Shown piece by piece: positions 1 through 8,400 of a stretch of DNA of 64,000 nucleotides (the first letter of the stretch is position 1; every line of letters starts with the position of its first letter). Below the pieces are notes generated by a model that saw only the letters and a list, made by a program, of their open reading frames with translations, was not told where the DNA came from and made no database searches. The position numbers and the translations under genes were made by a program. Source of the stretch: Siccirubricoccus phaeus (GTDB lineage: Bacteria; Pseudomonadota; Alphaproteobacteria; Acetobacterales; Acetobacteraceae); assembly GCF_008360935.1 (NCBI RefSeq), contig NZ_SRXO01000006.1, positions 1 to 64,000 of the forward strand, read 5' to 3'.

Positions 1-35
1 GCACGCTCACGCAGATCCTCGGAGTATGGCCGCAT
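1..35 (-). CDS. IS630-type transposase, N-terminal fragment
   Basis: Reading the minus strand from an ATG at 35, the first eleven codons give MRPYSEDLRER, and the frame is still open at the window edge. This is the usual opening of IS630-family transposases (M-x-x-YS-x-DLR-x-R). Only the start is visible, so intactness cannot be judged. The MITE-like repeat at 122-232 carries CTAG at both ends, and IS630 elements insert at TA within such sites, which fits the assignment. The call rests on one short motif and is tentative. Confidence 0.5.
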   Translation of the reverse strand, partial: MRPYSEDLRER

Positions 36-121
36 CCTGGCTGGCCTCCATCGCCCAGCCCAGAGCTTGAATCAGATCTCAGCCCGTTTCGGAACCCCCG
101 ATTCAGAGCAAACACAGCATG

Positions 122-232
122 CTCTAGAGCGGGATCGGTTGAGCTGCGCTCACCCGCCCCGCTCTAGCTCTTTGTTCGGTCGCGTGATTCACGGTTTCGG
201 TCGATTCGACCTCAACCGATCACGCTCTAGAG
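122..232. repeat. MITE-like inverted repeat with CTAG ends
   Basis: Two 22-bp arms at 122-143 and 211-232 are inverted copies with a single mismatch. Both begin CTCTAGAGCG and contain GATCGGTTGAG. The interior is 67 bp and codes for nothing recognisable. The CTAG at each outer end suits a non-autonomous relative of an IS630/Tc1 element, and the nearby transposase start (1-35) supports that. The right arm supplies the TAG stop codon of the acetyltransferase gene, so the insertion may have set that gene's present C-terminus. Positions 36-121 hold nothing else I can identify. Confidence 0.6.
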
Positions 233-655
233 CCGCTTCCTGAACCAGATCCGCGCATGGCCCGGCGGCATGCCGTCCAGCCGGCCGAATTCCTCATAGC
301 CGGCGCGCAGCCAGAAGCCGGGGGCCTGGAAATCGAAGGTGTCCGTATAGGCATCCGTGCAATTGCGGCGGCGGGCGATCGCCTCCGCCCGCGCCAGCAG
401 CGCCGCGCCCAACCCCCTGCCGCGCTGCTCCGGCGCCAGCCAGAGCCAGTCGATGAACAGCCAATTCCAGTAGGTCAGGCCCAGCAGACCGCCGCGCACC
501 TCGCCCGCCGCATCGCGCGCCAGCAGGGTCACCGGCTCCCGGTCATAGGGCCCGCCCATTTCCTGGTTGTAGGCGTGCAGCCCGCGCTGGATGGCGGCGA
601 CCGCCTCCAGCTCCGGGTACTCATCCTCGCTGATCTCGATGCCGTCTTCGCTCAT
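227..655 (-). CDS. GNAT family N-acetyltransferase
   Basis: A protein of 142 residues that would transfer an acetyl group from acetyl-CoA to an unknown amine. The acetyl-CoA binding signature is clear mid-protein: WLAPEQRGRGLGAALLARAE, with the R-x-x-G-x-G/A loop, followed by C-terminal motif B around FWLRAGYEEFG. The start at 655 (MSEDGIEISEDE) is preferred over an upstream ATG at 691 because the extra twelve residues are Gly/Pro/Cys-rich and unlike the family. It lies 66 bp downstream of the ParA-like gene on the same strand, probably co-transcribed. The stop codon is inside a MITE-like repeat. The substrate cannot be inferred. Confidence 0.85.
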   Translation of the reverse strand: MSEDGIEISEDEYPELEAVAAIQRGLHAYNQEMGGPYDREPVTLLARDAAGEVRGGLLGLTYWNWLFIDWLWLAPEQRGRGLGAALLARAEAIARRRNCTDAYTDTFDFQAPGFWLRAGYEEFGRLDGMPPGHARIWFRKRL

Positions 656-721
656 GCAGCAGGAAAGCCCCCCGCCCGGCGGTCCTGTCAACCGCCGGGC
701 GGCCGGAGGGCGGGAGAAGGA

Positions 722-1354
722 TCAGCGCGCCAGCCCGGCGATCTCCGCCGCCAGGGCGCGGATCTCCGCCGCCGCCGGGCTTTTCGGCGCAGCTTCCGTC
801 ACGCCCAGGCCGTCGAGGAAGGCGGTGGCGAAATGCACCCGGTTGCCGAGGCTCTGCGCCATCAGCGTCACGCCCTTTTCCATCAGCGCCGCGGCGATGC
901 TCTCCTTCAGCCTTCCCTGCGGCGGCACCCGGTTCAGCACGGCGGCGACGTAGCGGCCTTCCGCCGCGGCCAGCTTCAGCGTGGCGTCGCTGGCCCAGAA
1001 ATCCGCCGGCGAGGGCTGCAGCGGCAGCAGCACCAGATCGGCGGCGCGGACGGAAAGGCGGGTGTCGGTCTCGGCATGCGGCGGAGTATCGACGATGACG
1101 AAGCCGGTCTCCCGCCGCAGCCGGTCCAGCGCGCCCGGGGTGCGCCAGCCGGAGGGATTCTCGAAGAGCAGGGGCGCGGCTTTCTCGCCCTGCTTCTGCC
1201 GCGCCGTATGCCAATGGCCGAGCGAGGCCTGCGGGTCGGTGTCCAGCAGCGCCACCTTGTGGCCTTGCTGCGCCAGGGCGACGGCAAGGTTCGCGGCGAG
1301 GGTGGATTTCCCCGCCCCGCCCTTCTGCTGCGCCACCGTCACGACAAAGGCCAT
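722..1354 (-). CDS. ParA/MinD-type ATPase
   Basis: A 210-residue P-loop ATPase of the ParA family. The deviant Walker A, KGGAGKST (residues 11-18), has the signature first lysine, and DTDPQAS follows as motif A'. Walker B is VIVDTPPH. ParA-type proteins dimerise on ATP and bind DNA or membranes to position cargo. No ParB or centromere-like repeat lies next to it, so this is an orphan ParA, not the chromosome partition gene. Sequence LGNRVHFATAFLDGLGV near the C-terminus is typical of short solitary ParA proteins found in alphaproteobacteria. Cargo unknown. Confidence 0.9.
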   Translation of the reverse strand: MAFVVTVAQQKGGAGKSTLAANLAVALAQQGHKVALLDTDPQASLGHWHTARQKQGEKAAPLLFENPSGWRTPGALDRLRRETGFVIVDTPPHAETDTRLSVRAADLVLLPLQPSPADFWASDATLKLAAAEGRYVAAVLNRVPPQGRLKESIAAALMEKGVTLMAQSLGNRVHFATAFLDGLGVTEAAPKSPAAAEIRALAAEIAGLAR

Positions 1355-1648
1355 GCGCGCGACTCCGCTGCCTGGGAGTCAGGCTACAGGAAATCGCGAT
1401 GGGGACCGAAGCGGTGGCGGGCTCAGGGATTTGGCGGTGGGGGCGGGCGGGGGTGGCGGCGGGGCATGGTCGGGCTCCGGCGATCGTCCGGGGGCGGAGC
1501 GCGCCGTACCCCTTCGGGTTCGCTCCGGCTGGGGCGATGCCGCGGCTTTGACCCGGGGCTTCGCCCGTTGGCGGCAGTGCTGAACCCCGCCTGGCCCCGG
1601 ACCCGGTCCGTGTTTCCAGCAGCTTCAGAGCGGGGTCCGGGGGGAAGT

Positions 1649-1724
1649 GTTGGCGGCACCGCCGCCAACCCCGCCCGGCGGGGTCCGGGGCAGAGCCCCT
1701 GGTGAGGGTTTGGGGCGAAGCCCC
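1649..1724. repeat. Cluster of short GC hairpins (REP-like)
   Basis: The gene-free stretch 1355-1752 between the ParA-like gene and nnr is extremely GC-rich. It contains at least three short perfect hairpins: 9-bp arms at 1649-1657 and 1661-1669, then GGGGC-AGA-GCCCC at 1687-1699 and GGGGC-GAA-GCCCC at 1712-1724. A similar GGGGC-TTC-GCCC unit lies near 1555. These look like dispersed REP-type units and may also end transcription between the two divergent genes. I see no gene in the stretch. Confidence 0.5.
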
Positions 1725-1752
1725 CAGCATGCTACTGCCAGCAGGCCTCGCC

Positions 1753-3174
1753 ATGCCGCTCGAACTCCTTACTCCTGCCCAGATGGCCCGCGCCGATGCC
1801 CTGGCGATCGCCGGGGGCATCCCGGGCCCCCGGCTGATGGAGGCGGCCGGCCGTGCAGTGGCCGAGGCCGCCCGCCGCCATTTTCGCCCCGTGCGCACCC
1901 TGGTGCTGGCCGGCCCCGGCAATAATGGCGGCGATGGCTATGTCGCCGCCCGCTGGCTGGAGCAGGCGGGCTGGCCCGTCGCGGTCGCCCCGCTGGCGCC
2001 GCCCCGCCCCGGCAGCGACGCCGCCTGGGCCGCCGCGCGCTGGCGCGGCCCCGTCGCCGCCTTCGCCCCGGCGGAGGCCGCCCGCGCCGGCCTCGTCATC
2101 GATGCGGTGTTCGGCGCCGGACTGGCCCGCCCGGTGGAGGGCCTGGTGGCCGAGACCCTCGCCGCCGCTGGCGGCCCGATCCTCGCCGTGGATGTCCCCT
2201 CCGGCCTCGACGGCGCCACCGGCCAGCCCCCCGGCTACGCGCCCCAAGCGGCGCTGACCGTCACCTTTTTCCGCCTGAAGCCCGGCCATCTGCTGCTGCC
2301 CGGCCGTTCCCTCTGCGGCGAGACGCTGCTGGCCGATATCGGCCTGCCCGCCAGCGTGCTGCCCGGCACCGGCTGCAACGCCTGGCGCAACGCCCCCGCC
2401 CTCTGGCCCCTGCCGCGGCCCGGCGCCGCCGGCCACAAATACAGCCGCGGCCATCTCACCATCCTCGGCGGGGCGGCGATGACGGGCGCGGCGCGGCTGG
2501 CCGCCGGGGCGGCGCATCGGGCCGGCGCCGGCCTCGTCACCATCGCCGCGCCGGATGCCGCCAGCGCCGCCACCTACCGCGCCGGCGACCCCGGCACCAT
2601 CGTCAGCGAAGCCCCGCCGGATGAGCTGCTGCAGGATGCCCGCCGCCAGGTCTGGCTGCTCGGCCCAGGCCAGCCGCCCGGCGAGGAGACCCGCGCGCGC
2701 CTGCGCCAGCTCGTCGCAGCAGGGCGGCAGGTGGTGGCGGATGCCGGGGCGATCACCGCCTGCGCCGGCGCGCCGGGGGCGCTGCGCGGCGCCGCCGTGC
2801 TGACGCCGCACGCCGGCGAATACGCCGCGGTCTTCGGCCCGCCCGGCACGGACAAGCCGGAAGCCGCCCGCGCCGCCGCCCGGGCCACCGGCGCCGTGGT
2901 GCTGCTGAAGGGCGCGGATACCTGCATCGCCGCGCCGGATGGCCGCCTCGTCATCAATGACCACGCGCCGCCCGGCCTTGCCACCGGCGGTACGGGGGAT
3001 GTGCTGGCCGGCATCATCGCCGCCCTGCTGGCCCAGGGCGTGCCGCCCTTCGAGGCCGCGGCCGCCGCCGCCTGGCTGCAGGGCGAGGCAGCGCGGCGCC
3101 ACGGCCCCGGCCTGATCGCCTCCGACCTGATCACCTTCCTGCCGGCCGCGATGGAATTCGCACTTTGCGACTGA
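1753..3174 (+). CDS. nnr: Bifunctional NAD(P)H-hydrate epimerase / ADP-dependent dehydratase
   Basis: A 473-residue repair enzyme that epimerises and dehydrates damaged NADHX/NADPHX back to NAD(P)H. The N-terminal YjeF epimerase domain (about residues 1-200) has the nucleotide-binding signature VLAGPGNNGGDGYVAARWL and VDVPSGLDG. The C-terminal ribokinase-like dehydratase (about 215-473) shows TPHAGEY, LLKGADT and the catalytic ATGGTGDVLAG. Length is normal for the fused bacterial form. I chose the ATG at 1753 (MPLELLTPAQMARAD), which matches how the family opens. In-frame ATGs at 1702 and 1729 would add residues that look like intergenic repeat. Single gene by context. Confidence 0.93.
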   Translation: MPLELLTPAQMARADALAIAGGIPGPRLMEAAGRAVAEAARRHFRPVRTLVLAGPGNNGGDGYVAARWLEQAGWPVAVAPLAPPRPGSDAAWAAARWRGPVAAFAPAEAARAGLVIDAVFGAGLARPVEGLVAETLAAAGGPILAVDVPSGLDGATGQPPGYAPQAALTVTFFRLKPGHLLLPGRSLCGETLLADIGLPASVLPGTGCNAWRNAPALWPLPRPGAAGHKYSRGHLTILGGAAMTGAARLAAGAAHRAGAGLVTIAAPDAASAATYRAGDPGTIVSEAPPDELLQDARRQVWLLGPGQPPGEETRARLRQLVAAGRQVVADAGAITACAGAPGALRGAAVLTPHAGEYAAVFGPPGTDKPEAARAAARATGAVVLLKGADTCIAAPDGRLVINDHAPPGLATGGTGDVLAGIIAALLAQGVPPFEAAAAAAWLQGEAARRHGPGLIASDLITFLPAAMEFALCD

Positions 3175-3245
3175 TCGCCCCCTTGCCATCGCGCTAGATT
3201 TCTTAATGTTTCATAGGCTCGGATAGGGCTCGAGCGTCGGGGGGT

Positions 3246-4706
3246 ATGATCGCGATGTCCGAAGTTCTCGAAGCTCCAGGCCTGCTGGATCGGGCGCTGC
3301 GCCGCGTCACCAGCCTCTGGCGGGACATGGCGGACCGGGTGGTCGGCGCTGAGGAGCAAGGGGCGGAGGCGCAGATGCGCGCCTGCCTCGCCGGCCGCGG
3401 CGGCGAGGTCTCCGCCCGCAACCGCGCGGCGAAGCTGGCGCAGAGCTACCTGACCCTGGACCAGGCCGGGCGGCGGGATTTTCTGCGCGCCCTGGCCGGC
3501 TTCGATTCCGACGATGCGGCGCTGAGCGCCGCCATGGCCGCGCTGGCCAAGGCGGAAAGCCCGGCCGCCCGCGCCGCCGCCAAGTCGAAATTGCGCCGCG
3601 TGCTGGAAACGCCGCGGGTGAAGCTGCTGACGCAATTCACCACCATCCCCGATGGCGTGAAATTCCTCGTCGACCTGCGCGCCGAGCTGCTGCGGGTGAT
3701 GGATGACGACCCGCTGCTGCAGGCGCTGGAGACCGACCTGAAGGGGCTGCTGGCGAGCTGGTTCGATGTCGGCTTCCTCGAGCTGCGCCGCATCGACTGG
3801 AACTCCCCGGCCGCGCTGCTGGAGAAGCTGGTGGATTACGAGGCGGTCCACCGCATCCGCACCTGGCGGGACCTGAAGAACCGGCTGGACAGCGACCGCC
3901 GCTGCTACGCCTTCTTCCACCCGCGCATGCCGGCGGAGCCGCTGATCTTCGTCGAAGTGGCGCTGGTGAAGGGGCTGGCGGAAAGCGTGCAGCGCCTGCT
4001 GGACCCCAAGGCGCCGGTGCTGGCGGTGACGGCGGCGGATACCGCCATCTTCTACTCCATCAACAATTGCCAGCGCGGGCTGGACGGCATTTCCTTCGGC
4101 AATTTCCTCATCAAGCGGGTGGTGGCGCTGCTGGGGAACGAGCTGCCGAACGTCAAGCAATTCGCCACCCTTTCCCCCATCCCGGGATTCAGCCGCTGGC
4201 TGCAGGGCAGGCTGGCGGCGGAGGATGCGGCGCCGCCGCTGACCGAGGACGAGGCCAAGGCGCTGCGCGAGGTCGCGCCGCCGCTCGCCGCCCTGCCGGC
4301 GCCGGCGGAGGGCGGTGCCGCCACCGCGCCGGCCCTGATCGAAACCCCCGCCCAGACCCTAGCCCGCATCCTCGCCCGGCGGAGCTGGCTGCGGGAGGAG
4401 GCGGTGGCCAAGGCGCTGGAGCCGGTGCTGCTCCGCCTCTGCGCCCAGTACCTGCTGAACGAGGCCTCGCCGCGCCATCCGAAGCGGGCGCGCGACCCGG
4501 TGGCGCATTTCCACCTGTCCAACGGCGCCCGGGTGGAGCGGCTGAACTGGCGCGGCGATACCTCCGACAAGGGGCTGAAGGAGAGCGCCGGGCTGATGGT
4601 GAACTACCTCTACGACCCGGCGAAGATCGAGGAATACCACGAGGCCTATGTCGGCGAGGGCAAGCGGGCGGCGGCGAGCGCGATCCGGCGGCTGGCCAAG
4701 GGGTAA
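3246..4706 (+). CDS. Malonyl-CoA decarboxylase
   Basis: A 486-residue enzyme converting malonyl-CoA to acetyl-CoA and CO2. The N-terminal half is the helical MCD domain. The C-terminal half is the GNAT-like catalytic domain, recognised by HPRMPAEPLIFVEVAL, then FYSINNCQRGLDGISFGNFL, and the conserved histidine/asparagine segment VAHFHLSNGARVERLNW near residue 420. Length is as expected for bacterial MCD. A G-rich stretch precedes the ATG at 3246; an ATG at 3255 is an equally acceptable start. It stands alone, 71 bp after nnr on the same strand. No matB or matC is adjacent, so its metabolic role (malonate use or malonyl-CoA control) is open. Confidence 0.92.
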   Translation: MIAMSEVLEAPGLLDRALRRVTSLWRDMADRVVGAEEQGAEAQMRACLAGRGGEVSARNRAAKLAQSYLTLDQAGRRDFLRALAGFDSDDAALSAAMAALAKAESPAARAAAKSKLRRVLETPRVKLLTQFTTIPDGVKFLVDLRAELLRVMDDDPLLQALETDLKGLLASWFDVGFLELRRIDWNSPAALLEKLVDYEAVHRIRTWRDLKNRLDSDRRCYAFFHPRMPAEPLIFVEVALVKGLAESVQRLLDPKAPVLAVTAADTAIFYSINNCQRGLDGISFGNFLIKRVVALLGNELPNVKQFATLSPIPGFSRWLQGRLAAEDAAPPLTEDEAKALREVAPPLAALPAPAEGGAATAPALIETPAQTLARILARRSWLREEAVAKALEPVLLRLCAQYLLNEASPRHPKRARDPVAHFHLSNGARVERLNWRGDTSDKGLKESAGLMVNYLYDPAKIEEYHEAYVGEGKRAAASAIRRLAKG

Positions 4707-4772
4707 GTCGGAGAACTTTACAATCCCGATAAGCTCAGGAAAAAATCACCTGGAAATCAAATAATTGGCCAG

Positions 4773-4788
4773 TGGCACTGAGATTGCT
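4773..4788 (+). promoter_or_regulatory. Sigma-54 (-24/-12) promoter of the PEP-CTERM gene
   Basis: The sequence TGGCAC-TGAGA-TTGCT matches the RpoN consensus TGGCAC-N5-TTGCW exactly, with GG and GC dinucleotides 12 bp apart. Transcription would start near 4798-4800. The AT-rich 60 bp just upstream (4707-4770) is unusual in this genome. PEP-CTERM genes in other bacteria are known to be controlled by RpoN with the PrsK/PrsR two-component pair, which makes the site more credible. Confidence 0.8.
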
Positions 4789-4796
4789 CCGGACCC

Positions 4797-4828
4797 TGCC
4801 GGGGCGGCCATGGAAGCCGCCCCCGGCA
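4797..4828 (+). other. 5' leader hairpin before the PEP-CTERM gene
   Basis: A stem of about 12 bp with one bulge: TGCCGGGGCGGC at 4797-4808 pairs with GCCGCCCCCGGCA at 4816-4828 around a 7-nt loop. It begins at the predicted transcription start and ends directly before the AGGAAAGG ribosome binding site (4829-4836). It could protect the 5' end or influence translation. It also contains an ATG (4810) that would be sequestered, which argues for the downstream TTG start. Confidence 0.5.
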
Positions 4829-4845
4829 AGGAAAGGACATCTCAC

Positions 4846-5415
4846 TTGCGCAACGCATTGCTTGCCGGGCTGGCCGTCGTGGGCCTGGCCCTGGCGACCC
4901 CGCCCGCCGCCGAGGCCTTCCCCATCGCCGCTGCGGGGAGCGAAGGCTTCAACATCGTCGTGGCGACGGATGGCGAGGTCTTCGCCCGCTACGAGGGAAC
5001 CTCCGCCTCCTATACCGACATGCTCTGGCTGGAAGGCCCGACCGTCATCGCGGATATCTTCAACAACCAGGCGACGCCGGTCGGCACCGAGGTCAGCCTC
5101 GGCAGCTTCGCCGCCGGGACCGTGCTGCGCTTCAGCATTCATGTCATCAATACCGGGAATATCTTCTACACCGGCCCCGGCGAGCTGAATGCCGATGGCG
5201 TCGCCCATGCCCGGGTCCAGGCGAATTGGGAGCCGGGCCGCAGCCTGGTGAGCTTTGAGGACCTGCTGAACGGGCCCTTCGACTACAACGACCTGAGCTT
5301 CAGCTTCACCAACACCATCGGCGTCGACAGCACCGCGGTGCCGGAGCCGCTGGGCCTCTCCCTGCTCGGCCTGGGCCTGCTCGGCCTCGGCGCCGCCCGC
5401 CGGAAGCGGGGCTGA
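4846..5415 (+). CDS. PEP-CTERM sorting-domain surface protein with DUF4114-like domain
   Basis: An exported protein of about 189 residues. It starts with a signal peptide (LLAGLAVVGLALATPPAAEA then F). The middle has a DUF4114-like signature, with SFEDLLNGPFDYNDLSFSF near the end of the domain. It finishes with the PEP-CTERM tripartite tail: VPEP, a Leu/Gly membrane helix and a basic end ARRKRG. An exosortase would cleave at PEP and transfer the protein to the envelope or polysaccharide. The frame is open from 4765, but the sigma-54 start site near 4799 excludes an ATG there. TTG at 4846 has AAGGAAAGG nine bases upstream and gives a clean signal peptide. It converges on bcsC. Confidence 0.82.
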   Translation: MRNALLAGLAVVGLALATPPAAEAFPIAAAGSEGFNIVVATDGEVFARYEGTSASYTDMLWLEGPTVIADIFNNQATPVGTEVSLGSFAAGTVLRFSIHVINTGNIFYTGPGELNADGVAHARVQANWEPGRSLVSFEDLLNGPFDYNDLSFSFTNTIGVDSTAVPEPLGLSLLGLGLLGLGAARRKRG

Positions 5416-5424
5416 CCCGCAGGC

Positions 5425-5440
5425 GGCGGCGCGCGCCGCC
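5425..5440. terminator. Palindrome between convergent genes
   Basis: A perfect 16-bp palindrome, GGCGGCGCGCGCCGCC, fills most of the 33-bp gap between the stop codons of the PEP-CTERM gene (plus) and bcsC (minus). Its position fits a bidirectional terminator. There is no U-run, so it may instead work with Rho or as a 3'-end stabiliser. Confidence 0.45.
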
Positions 5441-5448
5441 GGCCCCGC

Positions 5449-8400
5449 CTATTCCTCCACGCGGTAGCGCAGGTAGAAGGTGCCGCGCGCCTCGTTCCAA
5501 TCCGCCGCCCGGTCGTAGCGCAGGGCGGCGCCAAGCCTGAGCTGCGGCGTCAGCGCATATTCCACATCGCCGCGCACGCCGCCGGTGAAGCCGGACTGGC
5601 TCTGCCCGGCATAGCGCGGGCGGATCGTCGCATCCCCCGCCGCCGCGGCGTTGAGCTGCCCCTGGCGCGCCGGATCGCCGGGGAAGACATCGACGGCATC
5701 CTCCCGCCAATTGGCGAAGCCCAGCGTCGCGCCGAGCCGCCAGGAGAGATCGCCCGAGCGCGCCCGCCAATCCACCGGCAGGTTCAGCGCCGCATAGGAT
5801 TGCGGGCTGAAATAGCCGCCATGGCCCAGGGTGAAGTGCCGCAGATTGCGGTCATAGGCGAAATAGACCAGGTCCAGCCCGGCGGTCAGCTCCTCCTCCG
5901 GCTGGCGATAGACGGCGTAGGACATGCCGGCGCCGGCCTCGATGCGGTTGTTGTCCACCACGCCCGAGCCGCTGAACTCGGCATAGCCGCCGCCGGCATA
6001 GAAGCTCGCCGGCCCGGTCGCGTATTCGAGCTGCGCCCGCCCGCCGCTGCGCACCACGCCGCCCCAGACCTGGCCGGATAGCGGGTCGCGCTGCCCGGCC
6101 CAGGAGAGCAGGCTGTCGGTGACGGCGCGGCGCTCGCCGGTGACGCGGAGGCGCAGCTTCTCGGTCAGCAGCGGCGCCAGCTCCACCCCGCCCACCACAT
6201 TGGTCCGGCGGAAGCCGAGCGGCGTGGTGCCGACATCCACCGCGAAATTCCGCCGCCGCCAGGCAAGGTCCAGGCCGAGGCCCGAGGCGGTGGTGTCGCC
6301 ATTGGCGCGGCCCCCCTCCGGCCCGGCCAGCGCATTGCTGCCGAAGCGGCGGCGGGTATCCACGTCGTTCTGCATGTCGCCGCTGGAGATGGCGACGCCG
6401 GTCGCGCGCAGCGCCAGCCGCCCGCCGAGCCGGCCGGGCACGCCGGAGATCTCCGCGGCCGTGGCCACCTCGTCCAGCCGGTCGACGCCGCCGCTGCCGG
6501 AGCGGGCGCGGATGGTGGGCGCGGCGAGGATGCGCGTCCCCAGCTCCTCGCGCAGCGCCTCCCGCTCGCGCTCGATATCCGCCGCGACGGGATCGCCCGG
6601 CGGGCTGGGCTCCGGGCCGGCGGCGCGGCGCAGGAAGGGGTTGTCGGCGGGGGCGGCCGTCATGCCGGCGACGGTGACCTGCGGACGGCGATCCGCCCCG
6701 GTCTGCGCCCGGCGCTGCGCCGCGGCGGCGTCCAGCGCGCGCTCGGCCGTCCGGCTGTCGCCGCGCGCCCGGGCCAGCCGCGCTTCCAGCAGCAGCAGCC
6801 GCGGCTCCTGCGGGGCGGCGGCGCGGCCCTCGGTCAGCACGGCCTCGGCGCGGCGCAGATTGCCGGCGGCGATCGCCGCCTCCACCACCGCCGCGCGGGC
6901 CTCGAGATTGCCAGGGTCGCGCGCCAGCACCGTCTCGGCGACGCGCACCGCCTCGGCGGAGCGGTTCGCACCGGTGTAGAGCCGGGCGAGCGCCAGGTTG
7001 GCGGCGGGGTCGGCGGGGTCGCGCTCCAGCGCCGGCCGCAGTTGTTCGAAGCCGGCGGCCTGGTCGCCCGCCTCATTCGCCAGATCGGCGGCGCGCACGG
7101 CGATGCCGGATTGCAGCGCGGCGACCTGCCGCCGCTGCTCGGCGGTGAGGTTGCCGCCGCCGGCCGCGGCGAGCAGGGATTGCGCCGCCTCCGGCCGCCC
7201 GGCCTCCACCAGCGCGGCGGCGATGGCCAGCCGGCCGGCGGGCTGGAGCTGGCGGTTGGCGGCCAGCGCGACGCGCGCCGCTTCATCCGCGCCCGGCCGG
7301 TCCCGCAGCCGGCCGAAGGCGCGCACCACCTCCGCCGCCATGGTGCCGGAGGGGTCCGGCCGCGCGGCGATGGCGAGCAGCCGGTTGCGCCCCTCATAGC
7401 CCAGGGCGCCGCGCGCCGCCTCGGCCGCCAGCGCCACCTCGGCGCTGGCCCGGGCACGGGCGAGCAGCCGCACCATGTCCGGCGTGCGCTGCGCCGCCGG
7501 CACCTGTTCCAGCAGCGCGGCGGCCTCCGCCAGGCGACCGTCATCCTCGGCGAAGAGGGCGGCGGCGAAGCGCGCCTCGGCGCCGCCGCGCCCCAGCCCT
7601 TCCGCCATCAGGGCACGGCCTTCGGCGGCGCGGCCCTGCCGCGTCACGGCGCGGGCGAGGTCCAGCCGGATCCAGGCATTGCCGGGCTCCGCCGCCAGCG
7701 CGGCGCGCAGCAGCGCCACCGCCTCCTGCGGGTCTGCGGTGCGGGCGGCCTGGGCGCGCAGCGCGGCGCCCGGGCCGGCCACGGCCGGGCCGGCAGGCCC
7801 ACGGCGGCGGCGTGCCAGGTCGTCGGCCTCGGCGATGCGGCCCTGGTCGCGCAGCGCGCGCTCCAGCCCGATGGAGGCCGCGCCGAAATCCGGGCGGCGG
7901 GCCAGGGCGGCGCGGTAGCGCGCTTCCGCCGCCGCGGCCTCGCCCCGCCGCAGCAGGATATCGCCCAGCAGCGCCTCGGCATCGGCGCGGTCGGGCACCT
8001 CCCGCGCCACGGCCTGGCGCAGCGCCGCCTCGGCGGCCTCGGTGCGGCCCGCGCGCATCGCCGCCCGGGCATCGGCCAGCTCGGTCACGTAGCTGGCGCC
8101 GTCCAGCGCCTGGCGCCATTGCCCGGCCCGCCCCGGCGCGGCGGCCACGGCGCGTTCCAGCAGCGCCCGCGCCTCCTCCGCCCGCCCCTGGCGCAGCCGC
8201 ACGATGCCGAGGCCGCCCAGCGCATCGGCGTCGCTGCCATCGGCGGCGATGGCGGCCTGGAAGGCCGCCTCGGCATCGCGGCCGCGATTCGCCTCCAGCG
8301 CCTCGAAGCCGCGCTGCCGCGCCATGTCGGCGGGGGAGGGCTCGCCGCTCGGCGTGGCGCGCGCCTCGGCCAGGCGCTGCGCCATGGCGGCATCGCCCGG

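Noticed and set aside
722-1354. ParA gene as the chromosome partition locus
   Set aside because: No parB or parS-like repeats nearby, and the protein is of the short orphan type.
257-1705. A 482-codon plus-strand frame opposite the acetyltransferase and ParA genes
   Set aside because: Antisense to two well supported genes and rich in Arg/Gly with no family feature.
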